Below, piece after piece: positions 16,870 to 25,991 of a stretch of 64,000 nt of DNA (position 1 is the stretch's first letter; each line of letters begins with the position of its first letter). The position numbers were made by a program, and so were the translations under genes. This DNA comes from Microbacterium natoriense (GTDB lineage Bacteria; Actinomycetota; Actinomycetes; Actinomycetales; Microbacteriaceae): contig NZ_JAUSXV010000001.1 in the NCBI RefSeq assembly GCF_030816295.1, positions 372,001 to 436,000 of the forward strand, given 5' to 3'. Under the pieces are notes generated by a model. It ran no database searches. It saw nothing but the letters and a program-made list of their open reading frames with translations, and had not been told where the DNA came from.

Positions 16870-18299
16870 GCCGAGGTCTCCTGCTCGCCGGCTGCCGCCA
16901 GGTAGCGGCGCGACCGCCACTCGCTCTGCGCATCGCGCTGCTCCCGGCTGGGCGTGTCGATGGTGTCGCCTCGGGCGTCGAGTGCGGCGCGGGCGATGGC
17001 CTGATCGGCCTCCGGGGGGAACGGATGCAGGCCCGCGGGCAGATCACGGGTGAGCAGCTGCTCGACCGCGCCGAGCTGCACGGCGAAGGAGAGGTCCATG
17101 ATCTCGATCGGGTTGCCCTCGGCGGCCGCGAGGTTCACACAGCCTCCCTGGGCGATCAGCAGGGCGCCGTCGGCGACGCGGTCGAGGTGCACGCCGACCG
17201 GTTCGAGCGCTGAGACGTCCACGTCGACCTCCCCGGGCACGCCTCCCGCCACCGCGACGATCTTCGCCGCAGTCAGGGTCGCGGTGTCGACGGTGTGCGG
17301 AGCGCCGGTCGCCGAGATGACCAGGGCGCCGTCGGCGAGCTCCGCCAGCGGACCGATCCGGTGACCGTCGTGCGCGGCGCGCAGCGCGCGCACGGGGTCG
17401 GTCTCGGCGACCGCGATCTCGACGCCGAACGCACGCAGATGAGCGGCGACGCCTTCGCCGACAGGGCCGTAGCCGAGCACGACGGCGGGCTGATCACGCA
17501 GGCCGATGCCGGCCCCGTCGAGCACGTCGGCGATCGCGAACACGCACGACTGGCCGGTGCCGTAGCGGTTGTCGAACGACGTCTTTAGGCCTGCGTCGTT
17601 CACGGCGATGACGGGGATGCTCAGCAGCCCGCTCTGCTGCATGAGACGCAACGGGGTGAGTCCGCTCGTGGTCTCCTCCGCGGCGCCCTTCACCGGTATG
17701 CCTTCTTCGTGGGCGAGACGGATCAGGTGCGAGCCGTCGTCGAGCAGCAGATCGAATCCCCGGTGCAGGAACGCCACGGCCGCAGCCCGCTCCTCAGCGC
17801 CGCTCAGAGCAGGGTCGCCGTCGACGGGGATGCCGCGGTCACGCAGCACGTCGGCCACCTCGACATCGATCTCGTCGGGGTGGGCGTAGACGACGACCTC
17901 GGCGCCGGCATCGCGGAGCAGCAGGGCGAGCTGGGCGGTCTTGGGCTCGAGAACCATCGCGATGCCGATGCGGATGCCGCGCACGATGCCGTGTTTGCGA
18001 AGACGACCGGCGGTGAGGGTGGACACGGGCATGTGCGCCCCGGCATTGTCGACGCGTGCCGTGGCGGTCGTGCGGGCGGGCAGCGGGGCTCCGTCGGCGA
18101 GGATCTCGTCGGCCTGCCCCGGGGCGAAGGTCACTCCGCCGACGCTGAGATGAGCGCCGAGGGCGGGGAGCAGCCTGCGGAGCTCGTCTGCGACAGCATC
18201 CGTCCCCTCCACCGAGAACGTGCGTCCGGCGACGAGCAGGTTGGTCTCACGGGCGAATCGGCGCACAAGACGCTCGGCTGTCGTGCGCGGGTCGGTCAC
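16866..18299 (-). CDS. Divergent adenosylhomocysteinase-like protein
   Basis: 477 residues. The core of S-adenosylhomocysteine hydrolase is visible: EETTSGLTPLRLMQQ, NDAGLKTSFDNRYGTGQS (catalytic Lys and Asn region) and the NAD loop VLGYGPVGEGVAAHLRAFG. The N-terminal third and the C-terminus differ from the usual enzyme; the canonical C-terminal Lys/Tyr tail is not seen. It is co-translated with an amidohydrolase, so a variant substrate is possible. GTG start; transcription looks leaderless, with TACGAT just upstream. Confidence 0.85.
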   Translation of the reverse strand: MTDPRTTAERLVRRFARETNLLVAGRTFSVEGTDAVADELRRLLPALGAHLSVGGVTFAPGQADEILADGAPLPARTTATARVDNAGAHMPVSTLTAGRLRKHGIVRGIRIGIAMVLEPKTAQLALLLRDAGAEVVVYAHPDEIDVEVADVLRDRGIPVDGDPALSGAEERAAAVAFLHRGFDLLLDDGSHLIRLAHEEGIPVKGAAEETTSGLTPLRLMQQSGLLSIPVIAVNDAGLKTSFDNRYGTGQSCVFAIADVLDGAGIGLRDQPAVVLGYGPVGEGVAAHLRAFGVEIAVAETDPVRALRAAHDGHRIGPLAELADGALVISATGAPHTVDTATLTAAKIVAVAGGVPGEVDVDVSALEPVGVHLDRVADGALLIAQGGCVNLAAAEGNPIEIMDLSFAVQLGAVEQLLTRDLPAGLHPFPPEADQAIARAALDARGDTIDTPSREQRDAQSEWRSRRYLAAAGEQETSA

Positions 18300-18305
18300 C
18301 GCTCA

Positions 18306-18311
18306 ATCGTA
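18306..18311 (-). promoter_or_regulatory. -10 box for a leaderless adenosylhomocysteinase-like transcript
   Basis: On the minus strand TACGAT ends six bases before the GTG start codon at 18299, the spacing for transcription starting at the start codon. No ribosome binding site is present. A weak -35 (TCGACC) lies upstream. Confidence 0.4.
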
Positions 18312-18589
18312 TTGCGCCGGTCGGTCGAGCGACGCCCGCGCTGCGGCTGCCAACCATCCGGGGGGTGGCCCGTCTCTGCTAGCATGCAGACCGAACCCGC
18401 CCAAGGTGCATCTACCCGGTAAGGATGCGCCCGGCCCGCAGCCTGGCGAGGGTGGTCGCCCGTTCGAGCCGGGCCGGGTCCGGGAGACGCACGGCGCTGC
18501 GGGCGCTGTCGGCGTCTCCGCCTCTCGTCGAGCGTGGGGAGCCCCGCCGGTACCTGGTTCCGCCCGGTCCCGTGCGGTTCACTGGAGGC

Positions 18590-18796
18590 ATGAAGACCGA
18601 CACGATCCGAACTGTCGCGTGGGATCCACGGGCGGAGGTGCGCGCGTTCTTCGCGCACCTGTTCGAGCGCGCTTTCCTGCCGTTCGCGCCGCTGTCGCTG
18701 AGTGTGCCGGTCGAGATCTCCCGGCGCGAGGAGGCGGTGCGCGCCGCATCCGTCGATCCGGCTCCGCTCGGACCCGAGCAGGAGCGCCTGAGCTGA
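18590..18796 (+). CDS. Small hypothetical protein
   Basis: 68 residues starting MKTDTIRTVAWDPRAEVRAFF, with an aromatic helix and a charged C-terminus. No family recognised. GGAGG stands almost directly before the ATG, which is closer than usual. It is the only plausible gene in the 500-bp region between the adenosylhomocysteinase-like gene and the amidase. The 290 bases before it (18300-18589) hold divergent promoter sequence and nothing else I can support. Confidence 0.4.
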   Translation: MKTDTIRTVAWDPRAEVRAFFAHLFERAFLPFAPLSLSVPVEISRREEAVRAASVDPAPLGPEQERLS

Positions 18797-18806
18797 AGCA
18801 CCCGTG

Positions 18807-19568
18807 TCAGCGCGCTGTGAAGATCTCGCGTGCACGGGCGACGATGTCGTCCAGCCGAGATTGCAGGTACGGTCCGGGGCATTCGGTCCCCGTCCAGGTC
18901 TCTCGGTGACTGATGACGTGTTCCCTGTCGATCGTGAACGACACCGGCACACCGTCAAGAGTCTTGCCGTCGTAGGTCGCGAGCCACGCGATCATCTGTG
19001 CGAGCTCTTCCAACTGAGCCGCCGTCACGGCGTAGTCAGGCGCTCCGGTGGCGTCCAGGGTCTCCACTGCCAGCGACCGCCAGTTCCAGTCGGCGCCGGT
19101 CGATGAAGGTTTCGCACCGGGGCGGATGAGCTCGAAGACGGACCCGTCGTGCCGCAGATAGAAGGTGGGCGCGGAGGATCGCTTGTTGCAGCGCGAAAGG
19201 AAGTCCAGTTGCTCATGGGTCGTACCCGTGTGGTGGATGATGAAGCGGTCGATGATCGGCGTCACCTCGTGGTGGTCGCTTCCTGCGGTGCCACGTGGCG
19301 ACCGAGATGTGGGGTGCCTGCAGTCCTCGAACCCCAAGGGGGCTTCGAGACCTTTGACCGCACGGTCGTAGACGGGTTCGTACTCCGTCAGCCCCCTCGG
19401 ATTGTCCGGGTCCACGGGCGTCGTCGCGCCGTCTGGGCCCACGGGGATCGTGGAGAGCAGGATTCCCGTGGCGGTCACGGCGATGCCCGAACCCGCCGCG
19501 ATCAGGAAGCGCCGACGCGTATGCGCCGAGGGGCGTTCGGCAGAATCGGGTGCGGCGGAGTGCTCCAT
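18807..19568 (-). CDS. Tat-exported N-acetylmuramoyl-L-alanine amidase-like protein
   Basis: 253 residues. A twin-arginine signal (RRRFLIAAGSG) begins near residue 18. The amidase_2/peptidoglycan-recognition fold is indicated by FIIHHTGTTHEQ, HDGSVFELIRPG, and the C-terminal HRETWTGTECPG, which supply the zinc His residues and Cys/His site. It should cleave the amide between muramic acid and the stem peptide outside the cell. Start ATG 19568. Confidence 0.85.
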   Translation of the reverse strand: MEHSAAPDSAERPSAHTRRRFLIAAGSGIAVTATGILLSTIPVGPDGATTPVDPDNPRGLTEYEPVYDRAVKGLEAPLGFEDCRHPTSRSPRGTAGSDHHEVTPIIDRFIIHHTGTTHEQLDFLSRCNKRSSAPTFYLRHDGSVFELIRPGAKPSSTGADWNWRSLAVETLDATGAPDYAVTAAQLEELAQMIAWLATYDGKTLDGVPVSFTIDREHVISHRETWTGTECPGPYLQSRLDDIVARAREIFTAR

Positions 19569-19602
19569 CTGCCCATCTAACACGCTCCCTCGAGCGCCTG
19601 CC

Positions 19603-20247
19603 CTAGAGGATCCGCCAGCTGACGCCGTCGACCTCGAGATCGGCGTGCGCCCTGGCCTGCTCGATCTGCACAGCGTTGGCGCCGTCGACCTCGTGCGCCC
19701 AGGCGCGCGCGCCCTCATGTGAACGCCCGTGCCGCATGTGCCGATCGATCAGCCGAGCCTCGCGCTCCTCAGCAGAGGCGACGCAGAACCAGACGGCATC
19801 CAGGCGATCACGCACACGGTTCCACGGTTCAGCGGCCGCGAGCAGGTAGTTGCCCTCGACGACCACGGTCTGCACGTGCGGTCCGATGGCGATCTCACCC
19901 GCCACTCCCTCGTCGACGTGGCGGCGAAAGCTCGGCGCGTAGACGACATGGTCGGTCTCGGCGCGGACGCGGTCGAGGAGAGCGAGGAAACCCCAGCCGT
20001 CGAAGGTCTCGATGGCGCCCTTCCGATCGCGGATGCCGAGGGCGTCGAGCGTCGCGTTGGCGAGATGGAACCCGTCCATCGGCAGGTGGGCCGCCCTGCC
20101 GGGAGCTCGGGCCTCGAGACGCGCGACGAGCGCCGCGGCCAGCGTGGTCTTGCCCGCGCCGGGGCTCCCGGTCACGCCGACGAGGCGGCGGGATCCGTCG
20201 CCTCGGGGGATCCGGGCGAGGAGCGCATCGAGCGCGGCATCCGTCAT
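19603..20247 (-). CDS. Nucleoside/uridine-kinase-like P-loop kinase
   Basis: 214 residues. Walker A GSPGAGKTT at about residue 28, the DGFH motif (HLPMDGFHLANATL) and VVVEGNYLLAAAEPWN are those of the uridine/pantothenate kinase-like family often labelled nucleoside/nucleotide kinase; some members phosphorylate fructose. The substrate is open. Twenty-two bases separate it from the MgtC-like gene upstream on the same strand. Confidence 0.88.
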   Translation of the reverse strand: MTDAALDALLARIPRGDGSRRLVGVTGSPGAGKTTLAAALVARLEARAPGRAAHLPMDGFHLANATLDALGIRDRKGAIETFDGWGFLALLDRVRAETDHVVYAPSFRRHVDEGVAGEIAIGPHVQTVVVEGNYLLAAAEPWNRVRDRLDAVWFCVASAEEREARLIDRHMRHGRSHEGARAWAHEVDGANAVQIEQARAHADLEVDGVSWRIL

Positions 20248-20269
20248 GTCCGCCAGTCTCGCACCCTGG

Positions 20270-21013
20270 TCAGTCGCTCGCTTCCACCGCCCACCATCGA
20301 CTGCCGATCACCTTCGGATCGGTGCCGACGCGCGAGATCGCTCGCTCGATGACCGCCACATGCTCGAGGTCGTCGACGGTGACCTCGGCTCGCACCTGCA
20401 CTTCGGCGTGCTTGCCCGGCCGCACTCTCACAGAGCGCAGAGTGAGCTGGGGATGCGTGGCGGCCTGCAGCAGGAGCGCCCGCACACGCTGCTCGCTCTT
20501 CTCACTCGTCGTCGCCTCGAGCACGAAGTCCTGTGTGCTGACGACGTCTGCGCCGTCCTCGGACGATTCCCCCTGCACGCCATTGCGAAGCCGCCGGTTG
20601 AGGGCGGTGCTCAGGGGCCGGAGCAGCACATTGGTCGCCGCGACCAGCAGTCCGCCGCCGATGGCGAGCAGCGGCATCCCGGCTCCGGCGAGCGAGCCGA
20701 CGGCCGCAGCACACCACAACGTCGCCGCGGTCGTGAGACCGCGGATGTTCAGCCCCTCCCTCAGAATGACGCCGGCTCCGAGGAACCCGATCCCCGAGAC
20801 CACCTGGGCGGCGACCCGCGTGGGGTCTGCGGTCTCGCCCGGCAGCGCCTGTGCACCGAGGATGACGAAGAGCGCGGCGCCGAGCGAGACGAGCGCGTTC
20901 GTGCGCATGCCTGCGGTGCGCATGCGCCACTGCCGCTCGAGTCCGATGAGAGCGCCCAGCCCCGCCGCCAGGACGGCGGACAGGAGCAGGGCACCCGTGT
21001 CGAGAAGGCTCAT
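20270..21013 (-). CDS. MgtC/SapB-family membrane protein
   Basis: 247 residues. N-terminal helices with GALIGLERQWRMRTAGMRTN, GIGFLGAGVI and the strictly conserved LTTAATLW are the MgtC signature; a soluble C-terminal ACT-like domain begins at about residue 150. MgtC proteins are linked to growth at low magnesium and to virulence in pathogens; they modulate ATP synthase or transporters. Its ATG overlaps the phosphatase stop. Confidence 0.92.
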   Translation of the reverse strand: MSLLDTGALLLSAVLAAGLGALIGLERQWRMRTAGMRTNALVSLGAALFVILGAQALPGETADPTRVAAQVVSGIGFLGAGVILREGLNIRGLTTAATLWCAAAVGSLAGAGMPLLAIGGGLLVAATNVLLRPLSTALNRRLRNGVQGESSEDGADVVSTQDFVLEATTSEKSEQRVRALLLQAATHPQLTLRSVRVRPGKHAEVQVRAEVTVDDLEHVAVIERAISRVGTDPKVIGSRWWAVEASD

Positions 21014-21801
21014 CAGCCGGCGATGCGCTCGCGCAGGGCCTCGAAATCGTCGTCCGACAAGCCGCCGCCGCGAAGGTACTCGGCTGATCCGCCGCGCTCA
21101 TCGATCCAAGCGAACGCGGCCTCGATCGCCTGCGGGGGCGTCGCGGTGACGAGGTCCGTGAGGGCGGGCACCAGCGGCATGCCCCAGCTCCTCGCGCGCT
21201 CCAGCATCCGCTCCGCCCACTCGCCGGCGAGATTCTCCTCGCTCTGCGCGTAGTCGGCCACCACGGCGGCTCGGTCCGCACCCGCTGCGTCGAGCAGGAG
21301 GGCCGTCGCAACGCCGGTGCGGTCCTTGCCGGCCGTGCAGTGCACGAGGACGGCGCCGTGATCGTCGGCGGGACGGGCGACGAGCCTGGCGACCTCCGCG
21401 AAGGATGCGGCGGCCGAACCAAGCATGCCGACGTAGAGCTCCGCCAGCGAGGGGATGCGGGAGAGCATCGCTCGCGCCGCCTCGCCGTCGAGATCTCCGA
21501 GGTCGCCGAGGTCTGCCGGTGAGGGCATCCCGGTCATCGATCCCTCGAGCAGCGGGATCCCGACCTCGACGAAGGAGCGCTCCGTGCCCAGCCTGTTGGG
21601 CGCCTCGACCCGCTCGAACTCGCTGCGGAAGTCGACGATCGTCCCGATCGGGCTCTCGCTCAGGGTGCGGATGCCGTCGTCGGTGATACCGCCGAGGGCG
21701 TCGGAGCGGTAGAGCACTCCCGCGCGGGTGACTCCTCCCGCGGCGAGCGGCGTTCCGCCCGTGTCTCTGGAGTTGTAGGTTCCGGCGATGATGGCGCTCA
21801 C
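21013..21801 (-). CDS. Tyrosine/lipid phosphatase (DSP-like, HCTAGKDRTG)
   Basis: 262 residues. The P-loop HCTAGKDRTG (CX5R) is at about residue 148; IVDFRSEFE lies before it, and LRDRI-like ends match bacterial tyrosine-protein phosphatases of the YwqE-unrelated, PtpB/LipA type. It may act on phosphotyrosine or phosphoinositides. GTG start overlaps the MFS stop (GTGA). Confidence 0.9.
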   Translation of the reverse strand: MSAIIAGTYNSRDTGGTPLAAGGVTRAGVLYRSDALGGITDDGIRTLSESPIGTIVDFRSEFERVEAPNRLGTERSFVEVGIPLLEGSMTGMPSPADLGDLGDLDGEAARAMLSRIPSLAELYVGMLGSAAASFAEVARLVARPADDHGAVLVHCTAGKDRTGVATALLLDAAGADRAAVVADYAQSEENLAGEWAERMLERARSWGMPLVPALTDLVTATPPQAIEAAFAWIDERGGSAEYLRGGGLSDDDFEALRERIAG

Positions 21802-23129
21802 GCGACCTCCTCTTTCAGTGCGGCCGCGGCCGCGTCGGCCCGCCCCGCGTCGTACACGTCGCGGCGCAGCACCCGGCGCAGACCCGGCAGGGTCAGCAGC
21901 GAAGCGAGCACGGCGACCGCCGCGACGAGATACAGGGCGGTGTAGTTCTTGTCCCCTCCGGCGACGGGATCGCTGCCGCCGATCAGCACCACCAGCGGAG
22001 CGATCGCCGGTGCGATCGACTGCGGCAGGGTCTTGGCGACGTTGAAGATCCCGAGGTATTTGCCCTCCTCGCCGGCGGGCAGGGTGCGCATGGCGAGGGC
22101 GAGATCGACCGCGTAGTACGCGCCGAGCGCGAACCCGGCGAGCAGCGTGCTCACCCAGAACACCGAGAGGTCCTGAGTGAACGCCTTCAGCAGCAGCGAG
22201 AGCCCCATGAGCAGCGCGGAGCCGACGATGAACGGCCCGTAGTTCCCCCGGCGCGAGGCGAGGTAGCCGCACGCGAAGGCGGCGACGACGTTGAGTGCGG
22301 CTCCGGCGAGCGTGGCCGCGGAGGTCAGAGACGCCGCGGCGACCTGCTCCATGTTCAGCCTGATCATCAGGTAGAAGAGCCCGAACGTCGACACGACCGT
22401 GTACCCGAACTGCATGGTTGCACGCTGCACCCACACCAGGGTGAACATCGGCGCCTTGGCCGGGTTGAACAGGAAGGCGCGGAACACCTGACCGACCGAG
22501 CCGTGCTCGCCGTCGGACCGCTCGACCGGCGGGTCGGGGATGGCAAGACACACGACCACGACGATCACGACGGCGACGATCGGCATCGCGAGGACTACCA
22601 CCGTGAGATTCGAGGCGAAGAGGGCGGCGACGAGCATGGCCGGCACCAGGCCGAGGAAGCCGATGGCGCCGAAGATCCCGGATGCCTTGGCGCGTTGCTC
22701 TTCGGGCACCTGGTCCGCGAGCAGCGCCGACAGCGAGGCCAGCGTGGCGTTGTAGGCCGCCTGCGACAGCACCCATGCGACCACGAGGACCGGGATGCTG
22801 GGCGCGACGGCGATGAGGGCGGCCGCGGCGACACCGCCGATCACCCCGCCGATGAGCCAGGGCCGTCGACGGCCGAAGCGACTACTCGTGCGGTCGGAGA
22901 GGTGTCCGAAGATCGGGTTGGCGACGAGGGCGGCGAGCGCGCCGAGGGCCGTGACGAGACCGAGCGCCCCCTCCTTCTCGGTCTCCGGCACGAGCTGGAG
23001 GACCTTCAGGGAGAGCGAGACGACGAGCGGGGTGACGAGCGCGCCGAGAGCGGCGAGCTCGATGAGCGCGAACAGGTAGATGCGCGACATCGGGACGCGT
23101 GTCTGCGGTGCGGGGGGAGTGGTGTGCAT
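21798..23129 (-). CDS. MFS transporter, sugar-porter-like
   Basis: 443 residues with 12 membrane helices. GHLSDRTSSRFGRRRPWL after helix 2 is the typical loop of glycoside/pentoside and related MFS porters. It is divergent from a GH3 glycosidase gene, with two matching operators between, so it probably imports an oligosaccharide or glycoside. It leads the run MFS-phosphatase-MgtC. Confidence 0.92.
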   Translation of the reverse strand: MHTTPPAPQTRVPMSRIYLFALIELAALGALVTPLVVSLSLKVLQLVPETEKEGALGLVTALGALAALVANPIFGHLSDRTSSRFGRRRPWLIGGVIGGVAAAALIAVAPSIPVLVVAWVLSQAAYNATLASLSALLADQVPEEQRAKASGIFGAIGFLGLVPAMLVAALFASNLTVVVLAMPIVAVVIVVVVCLAIPDPPVERSDGEHGSVGQVFRAFLFNPAKAPMFTLVWVQRATMQFGYTVVSTFGLFYLMIRLNMEQVAAASLTSAATLAGAALNVVAAFACGYLASRRGNYGPFIVGSALLMGLSLLLKAFTQDLSVFWVSTLLAGFALGAYYAVDLALAMRTLPAGEEGKYLGIFNVAKTLPQSIAPAIAPLVVLIGGSDPVAGGDKNYTALYLVAAVAVLASLLTLPGLRRVLRRDVYDAGRADAAAAALKEEVA

Positions 23130-23191
23130 GGGGCCTTCCTCGGTCCGTGTGGTCCCTCATTGGACCAGCCGTGCCCTTCCCAGGGGTAAAG

Positions 23192-23209
23192 ACTTAGTGA
23201 CCACTAAGT
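23192..23209. promoter_or_regulatory. TetR-type operator 1 (perfect palindrome)
   Basis: ACTTAGTG, two bases, CACTAAGT: eight perfect inverted pairs in the MFS/GH3 divergent region. It lies about 65 bases before the MFS start. The TetR gene at 25115-25732 is the natural candidate regulator. Confidence 0.65.
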
Positions 23210-23267
23210 TAATTCAGCCGACCATAGCGCGCGGATTCCATGGTCTGCAAGAGTTCATCGAAAATTG

Positions 23268-23285
23268 ACTTAGTCGCCACTAGGT
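23268..23285. promoter_or_regulatory. TetR-type operator 2 (same palindrome, two mismatches)
   Basis: ACTTAGTC.GC.CACTAGGT matches operator 1 base for base at 15 of 18 positions. It lies about 65 bases before the GH3 start, mirroring operator 1 on the MFS side. Confidence 0.65.
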
Positions 23286-23347
23286 TTTGTGCTCTACTGG
23301 AGCGGCCACCTCTGACCGCAGCCGCCGAGCCGATGAAGGACCCCGAC

Positions 23348-25105
23348 ATGAACGACATCACGATCACCGCAGCGGAGACACGCATCGACGCGCTGCTCTC
23401 CACCATGACCCTCGAGGAGAAGGTCGGCAGCCTGCTCGTCGCGCGTATCGTGACCGGTGTCGACGGCGCCCTTTGGGAGGGCACGGAGGACGAGTCGCCC
23501 TTCGGGTTCGCGCCCACCAGCGAGCTGATCCGCGACCGCCACGTCACACATGTGACGCTGATGAATCCGGCCCCCGTGGCCGAGCTGGCGCGGTGGGGAG
23601 AGGAGATCCGGAAGATCGCCGTATCCACGAGACTCGGCATCCCGGTCTCCGTCGCCTCCGACCCCGTGCACGGTCGCAGCCGCAACCCCGACGTCGCGAT
23701 GAGCGGCGGCGGCTTCACCCCGTTCCCCGAGCCGATCGCCCTGGCCGCGACGCACGACCCCGCCCTCGTGCGCAAGGCGGCGCGCATGATCGGCGAGGAG
23801 CTCAGGGCGGCCGGCATCCACATCGCCCTGCATCCGATGGCAGATCTCGCCACCGAACCGCGATGGGCTCGCGTCTCCGGAACCTTCGGCGAGGACCCCG
23901 ATCTCGCCTCAGCCCTCGTGAGCGAGTACATCGAGGGCCTCCGCGAGTCGGGCGTCGCCGCCACCGTCAAGCACTTCCCCGGCGGCGGTCCGCAACGCGG
24001 CGGAGAGGACGCGCACTTCGAACGCGGAGCGCACACGATCTATCCGGGCGGTCGCTTCGACGACCATGTGCGTCCGTTCGCGGCCGCGATCGACGCGGGT
24101 GCGGCACGGGTCATGCCCGGTTACGCCGCTCCGCTCGGACTGGAGTACGACGAAGTCGGATTCGCCTTCGAACGGCGCCTCATCACCGGCCTCCTGCGCG
24201 AGAGGCTCGGCTTCGACGGTGTCGTCGTCACAGACTTCAACATCGTGCACGGAATGCGCCTGCCCCGCCTGGGTGTCGAGCTGCCCGTACGGGCGTGGGG
24301 AATGCTGGGTGCCGACCCCGTGCAGCGAGTCGTGCGACTGTTCGATGCCGGTGTCGACCAGTTCGGCGGCGAGGACGACCCGTCCCCCGTGCTCGAAGCG
24401 GTCGCCAGCGGCCTGGTGCCGGAGGAGCGCATCGACGAGTCGGTGCGGCGCGTCCTGCGCGAGAAGGAGCGACTCGGGCTGTTCGACGACGCGGCCGGTC
24501 GGGTTGTGTCCTCTTTAGACATCCGCGAGCACATCGCGATCCCCTCTCACCTGGCCGTGGGCGAGCGCGTGCAGCGGGCATCGATCGTGGCGTTGCAGGG
24601 CGAGCCGATCGCGCTCTCCACGACCACGCGCGTCTACCTCGAGGGGATGGATGCCGATGCCCTCTCCGGTCGCGCCATCGCCGTCACCGACCCGGCATCC
24701 GCCGATGTCGCCGTCCTCCGCCTCACAGCCCCTTTCGAGCAGCGCGACGGGATGCTCGAGCAGGGCTTCCACAGCGGCAGCCTGGAGTTCTCCGAGGAAG
24801 AGATCGCGCGAATCGCCGGCATCGCGGAGCAGACGCCCACCATCATCGACGTGTTCCTCGACCGGCCTGCAGTCCTGACCCCGCTCAGCGAGCTCGGGGT
24901 GACCCTCGTCGGCACTTTCGGCGTCGAAGACCGCGTCGTGCTCGATGCGATCACCGGCCGTGCCGCGACCACTGGCCGCCTGCCGTTCGATCTGCCGCGC
25001 TCGATGGCGGCGGTGGAGGCATCCCGGGAGGACGTGCCCTTCGACACGGCCGATCCGCTGTGGCGCTTCGGGCACGGACTCAGCTGGGCGCCGATCATCT
25101 CGTAG
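23348..25105 (+). CDS. Glycoside hydrolase family 3 protein (beta-glucosidase type)
   Basis: 585 residues, no signal peptide, so intracellular. The GH3 (alpha/beta)8 domain shows TLEEKVGSLL, VKHFPGGGP and the nucleophile region GFDGVVVTDF; the C-terminal alpha/beta sandwich ends in FDLPRSMAAVEASRE and WRFGHGLSW. It likely hydrolyses a glycoside imported by the divergent MFS transporter. ATG 23348 has AAGGA at the right distance; upstream ATGs lack one. Two operators precede it. The TetR gene follows nine bases downstream. Confidence 0.9.
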   Translation: MNDITITAAETRIDALLSTMTLEEKVGSLLVARIVTGVDGALWEGTEDESPFGFAPTSELIRDRHVTHVTLMNPAPVAELARWGEEIRKIAVSTRLGIPVSVASDPVHGRSRNPDVAMSGGGFTPFPEPIALAATHDPALVRKAARMIGEELRAAGIHIALHPMADLATEPRWARVSGTFGEDPDLASALVSEYIEGLRESGVAATVKHFPGGGPQRGGEDAHFERGAHTIYPGGRFDDHVRPFAAAIDAGAARVMPGYAAPLGLEYDEVGFAFERRLITGLLRERLGFDGVVVTDFNIVHGMRLPRLGVELPVRAWGMLGADPVQRVVRLFDAGVDQFGGEDDPSPVLEAVASGLVPEERIDESVRRVLREKERLGLFDDAAGRVVSSLDIREHIAIPSHLAVGERVQRASIVALQGEPIALSTTTRVYLEGMDADALSGRAIAVTDPASADVAVLRLTAPFEQRDGMLEQGFHSGSLEFSEEEIARIAGIAEQTPTIIDVFLDRPAVLTPLSELGVTLVGTFGVEDRVVLDAITGRAATTGRLPFDLPRSMAAVEASREDVPFDTADPLWRFGHGLSWAPIIS

Positions 25106-25114
25106 GGTTCTAGG

Positions 25115-25732
25115 GTGAGCAGCTCCGAGTCCTCGTCCGACGTCGACAAGCGCGTCGCCCGTGGCGACGCCCGACGCACGCGGATCCTCGCCGCCGCCAC
25201 CACGGAGTTCGGGCGCAAGGGATACGAGAGCACCCGCATCGCCGACATCGCCAGGGCGGCGGGGGTGACGGATGCCGGGGTGCTGCACCACTTCGCCACG
25301 AAGCACGACCTGTTCATGGCCGTGGTCGAGCGCCGTGAAGAGGTCTACCAGACGATCACGCTGCCGACGGAGTCGGTGCGTTCGCTGTTCGACCAGTTCA
25401 TCGCCGCCGTCCGCCTCGCGGCCGAGGAGCCCGAGCTGCTGCGGTTCCGCGTCATGCTCACCGGCGCATCGCGCATCGCTGGGCACCCGGTCGAAGGCAG
25501 GGCTCAGCGCACCCTCGAGGCCGCGCTCGACTCGCTCATCCCGCTCGTCGAGGAGCGCATCGCCGCCGGGGAGATCGCCGAGGGCACCGAACCGCAGCAG
25601 CTGATCCTCGAGCTCCTCGCCCTCAATGAGGGCATCCGGGATCAATGGTCGACGCTGCCGGATCGCATCGACTACGTCGCAGTCTTCACCGCCGCCGCGA
25701 ACGGCCTGTACGAGCGCGTGCGCGTCCGCTGA
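25115..25732 (+). CDS. TetR-family regulator, likely repressor of the MFS/GH3 genes
   Basis: 205 residues. The N-terminal helix-turn-helix is RILAAATTEFGRKGYESTRIADIARAAGVTDAGVLHHF (motif positions about 22-59), followed by an all-helical ligand domain. GTG start nine bases after the GH3 stop. Two palindromes of TetR-operator size lie in the intergenic region upstream of GH3, which makes local autoregulated control likely. Confidence 0.92.
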   Translation: MSSSESSSDVDKRVARGDARRTRILAAATTEFGRKGYESTRIADIARAAGVTDAGVLHHFATKHDLFMAVVERREEVYQTITLPTESVRSLFDQFIAAVRLAAEEPELLRFRVMLTGASRIAGHPVEGRAQRTLEAALDSLIPLVEERIAAGEIAEGTEPQQLILELLALNEGIRDQWSTLPDRIDYVAVFTAAANGLYERVRVR

Positions 25733-25754
25733 GCCCCGGCGATACCATCGGAAC

Positions 25755-25976
25755 ATGGCCACCTCGATCGACGACATCTCCATCGGCGGCGAGATGATCC
25801 GCCTCGGACAGTTCCTCAAGTTCTCGGGCCTCATCGACACCGGCGGTGACGCCAAGGAAGCCATCATCGATGGCTACGTGAGCGTGAACGGTGAAGAGGA
25901 GCGTCGTCGCGGGCGCCAGCTGCACGATGGCGACCTCGTCTCGTTCGAAGGCCGCACGGCACGCGTCAGGCCCTGA
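25755..25976 (+). CDS. Small S4-domain RNA-binding protein
   Basis: 73 residues. IRLGQFLKFSGLIDTGGDAK, then GYVSVNGEEERRRGRQL is a stand-alone S4 fold like YaaA/YbcJ, which binds structured RNA, often on ribosomes. It follows the TetR gene by 22 bases. Confidence 0.9.
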   Translation: MATSIDDISIGGEMIRLGQFLKFSGLIDTGGDAKEAIIDGYVSVNGEEERRRGRQLHDGDLVSFEGRTARVRP

Positions 25977-25991
25977 ACGCGATCCGGCCTG

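Noticed and set aside
18470..18500. A tRNA T-arm-like hairpin (GCCCG, TTCGAGC, CGGGC)
   Set aside because: No matching D-arm, anticodon arm or acceptor pairing is found upstream, so it is not a tRNA.
18412..18882. Minus-strand 156-codon frame between the adenosylhomocysteinase-like gene and the amidase
   Set aside because: Low-complexity Arg/Ser composition typical of an antisense shadow; overlaps the amidase gene.
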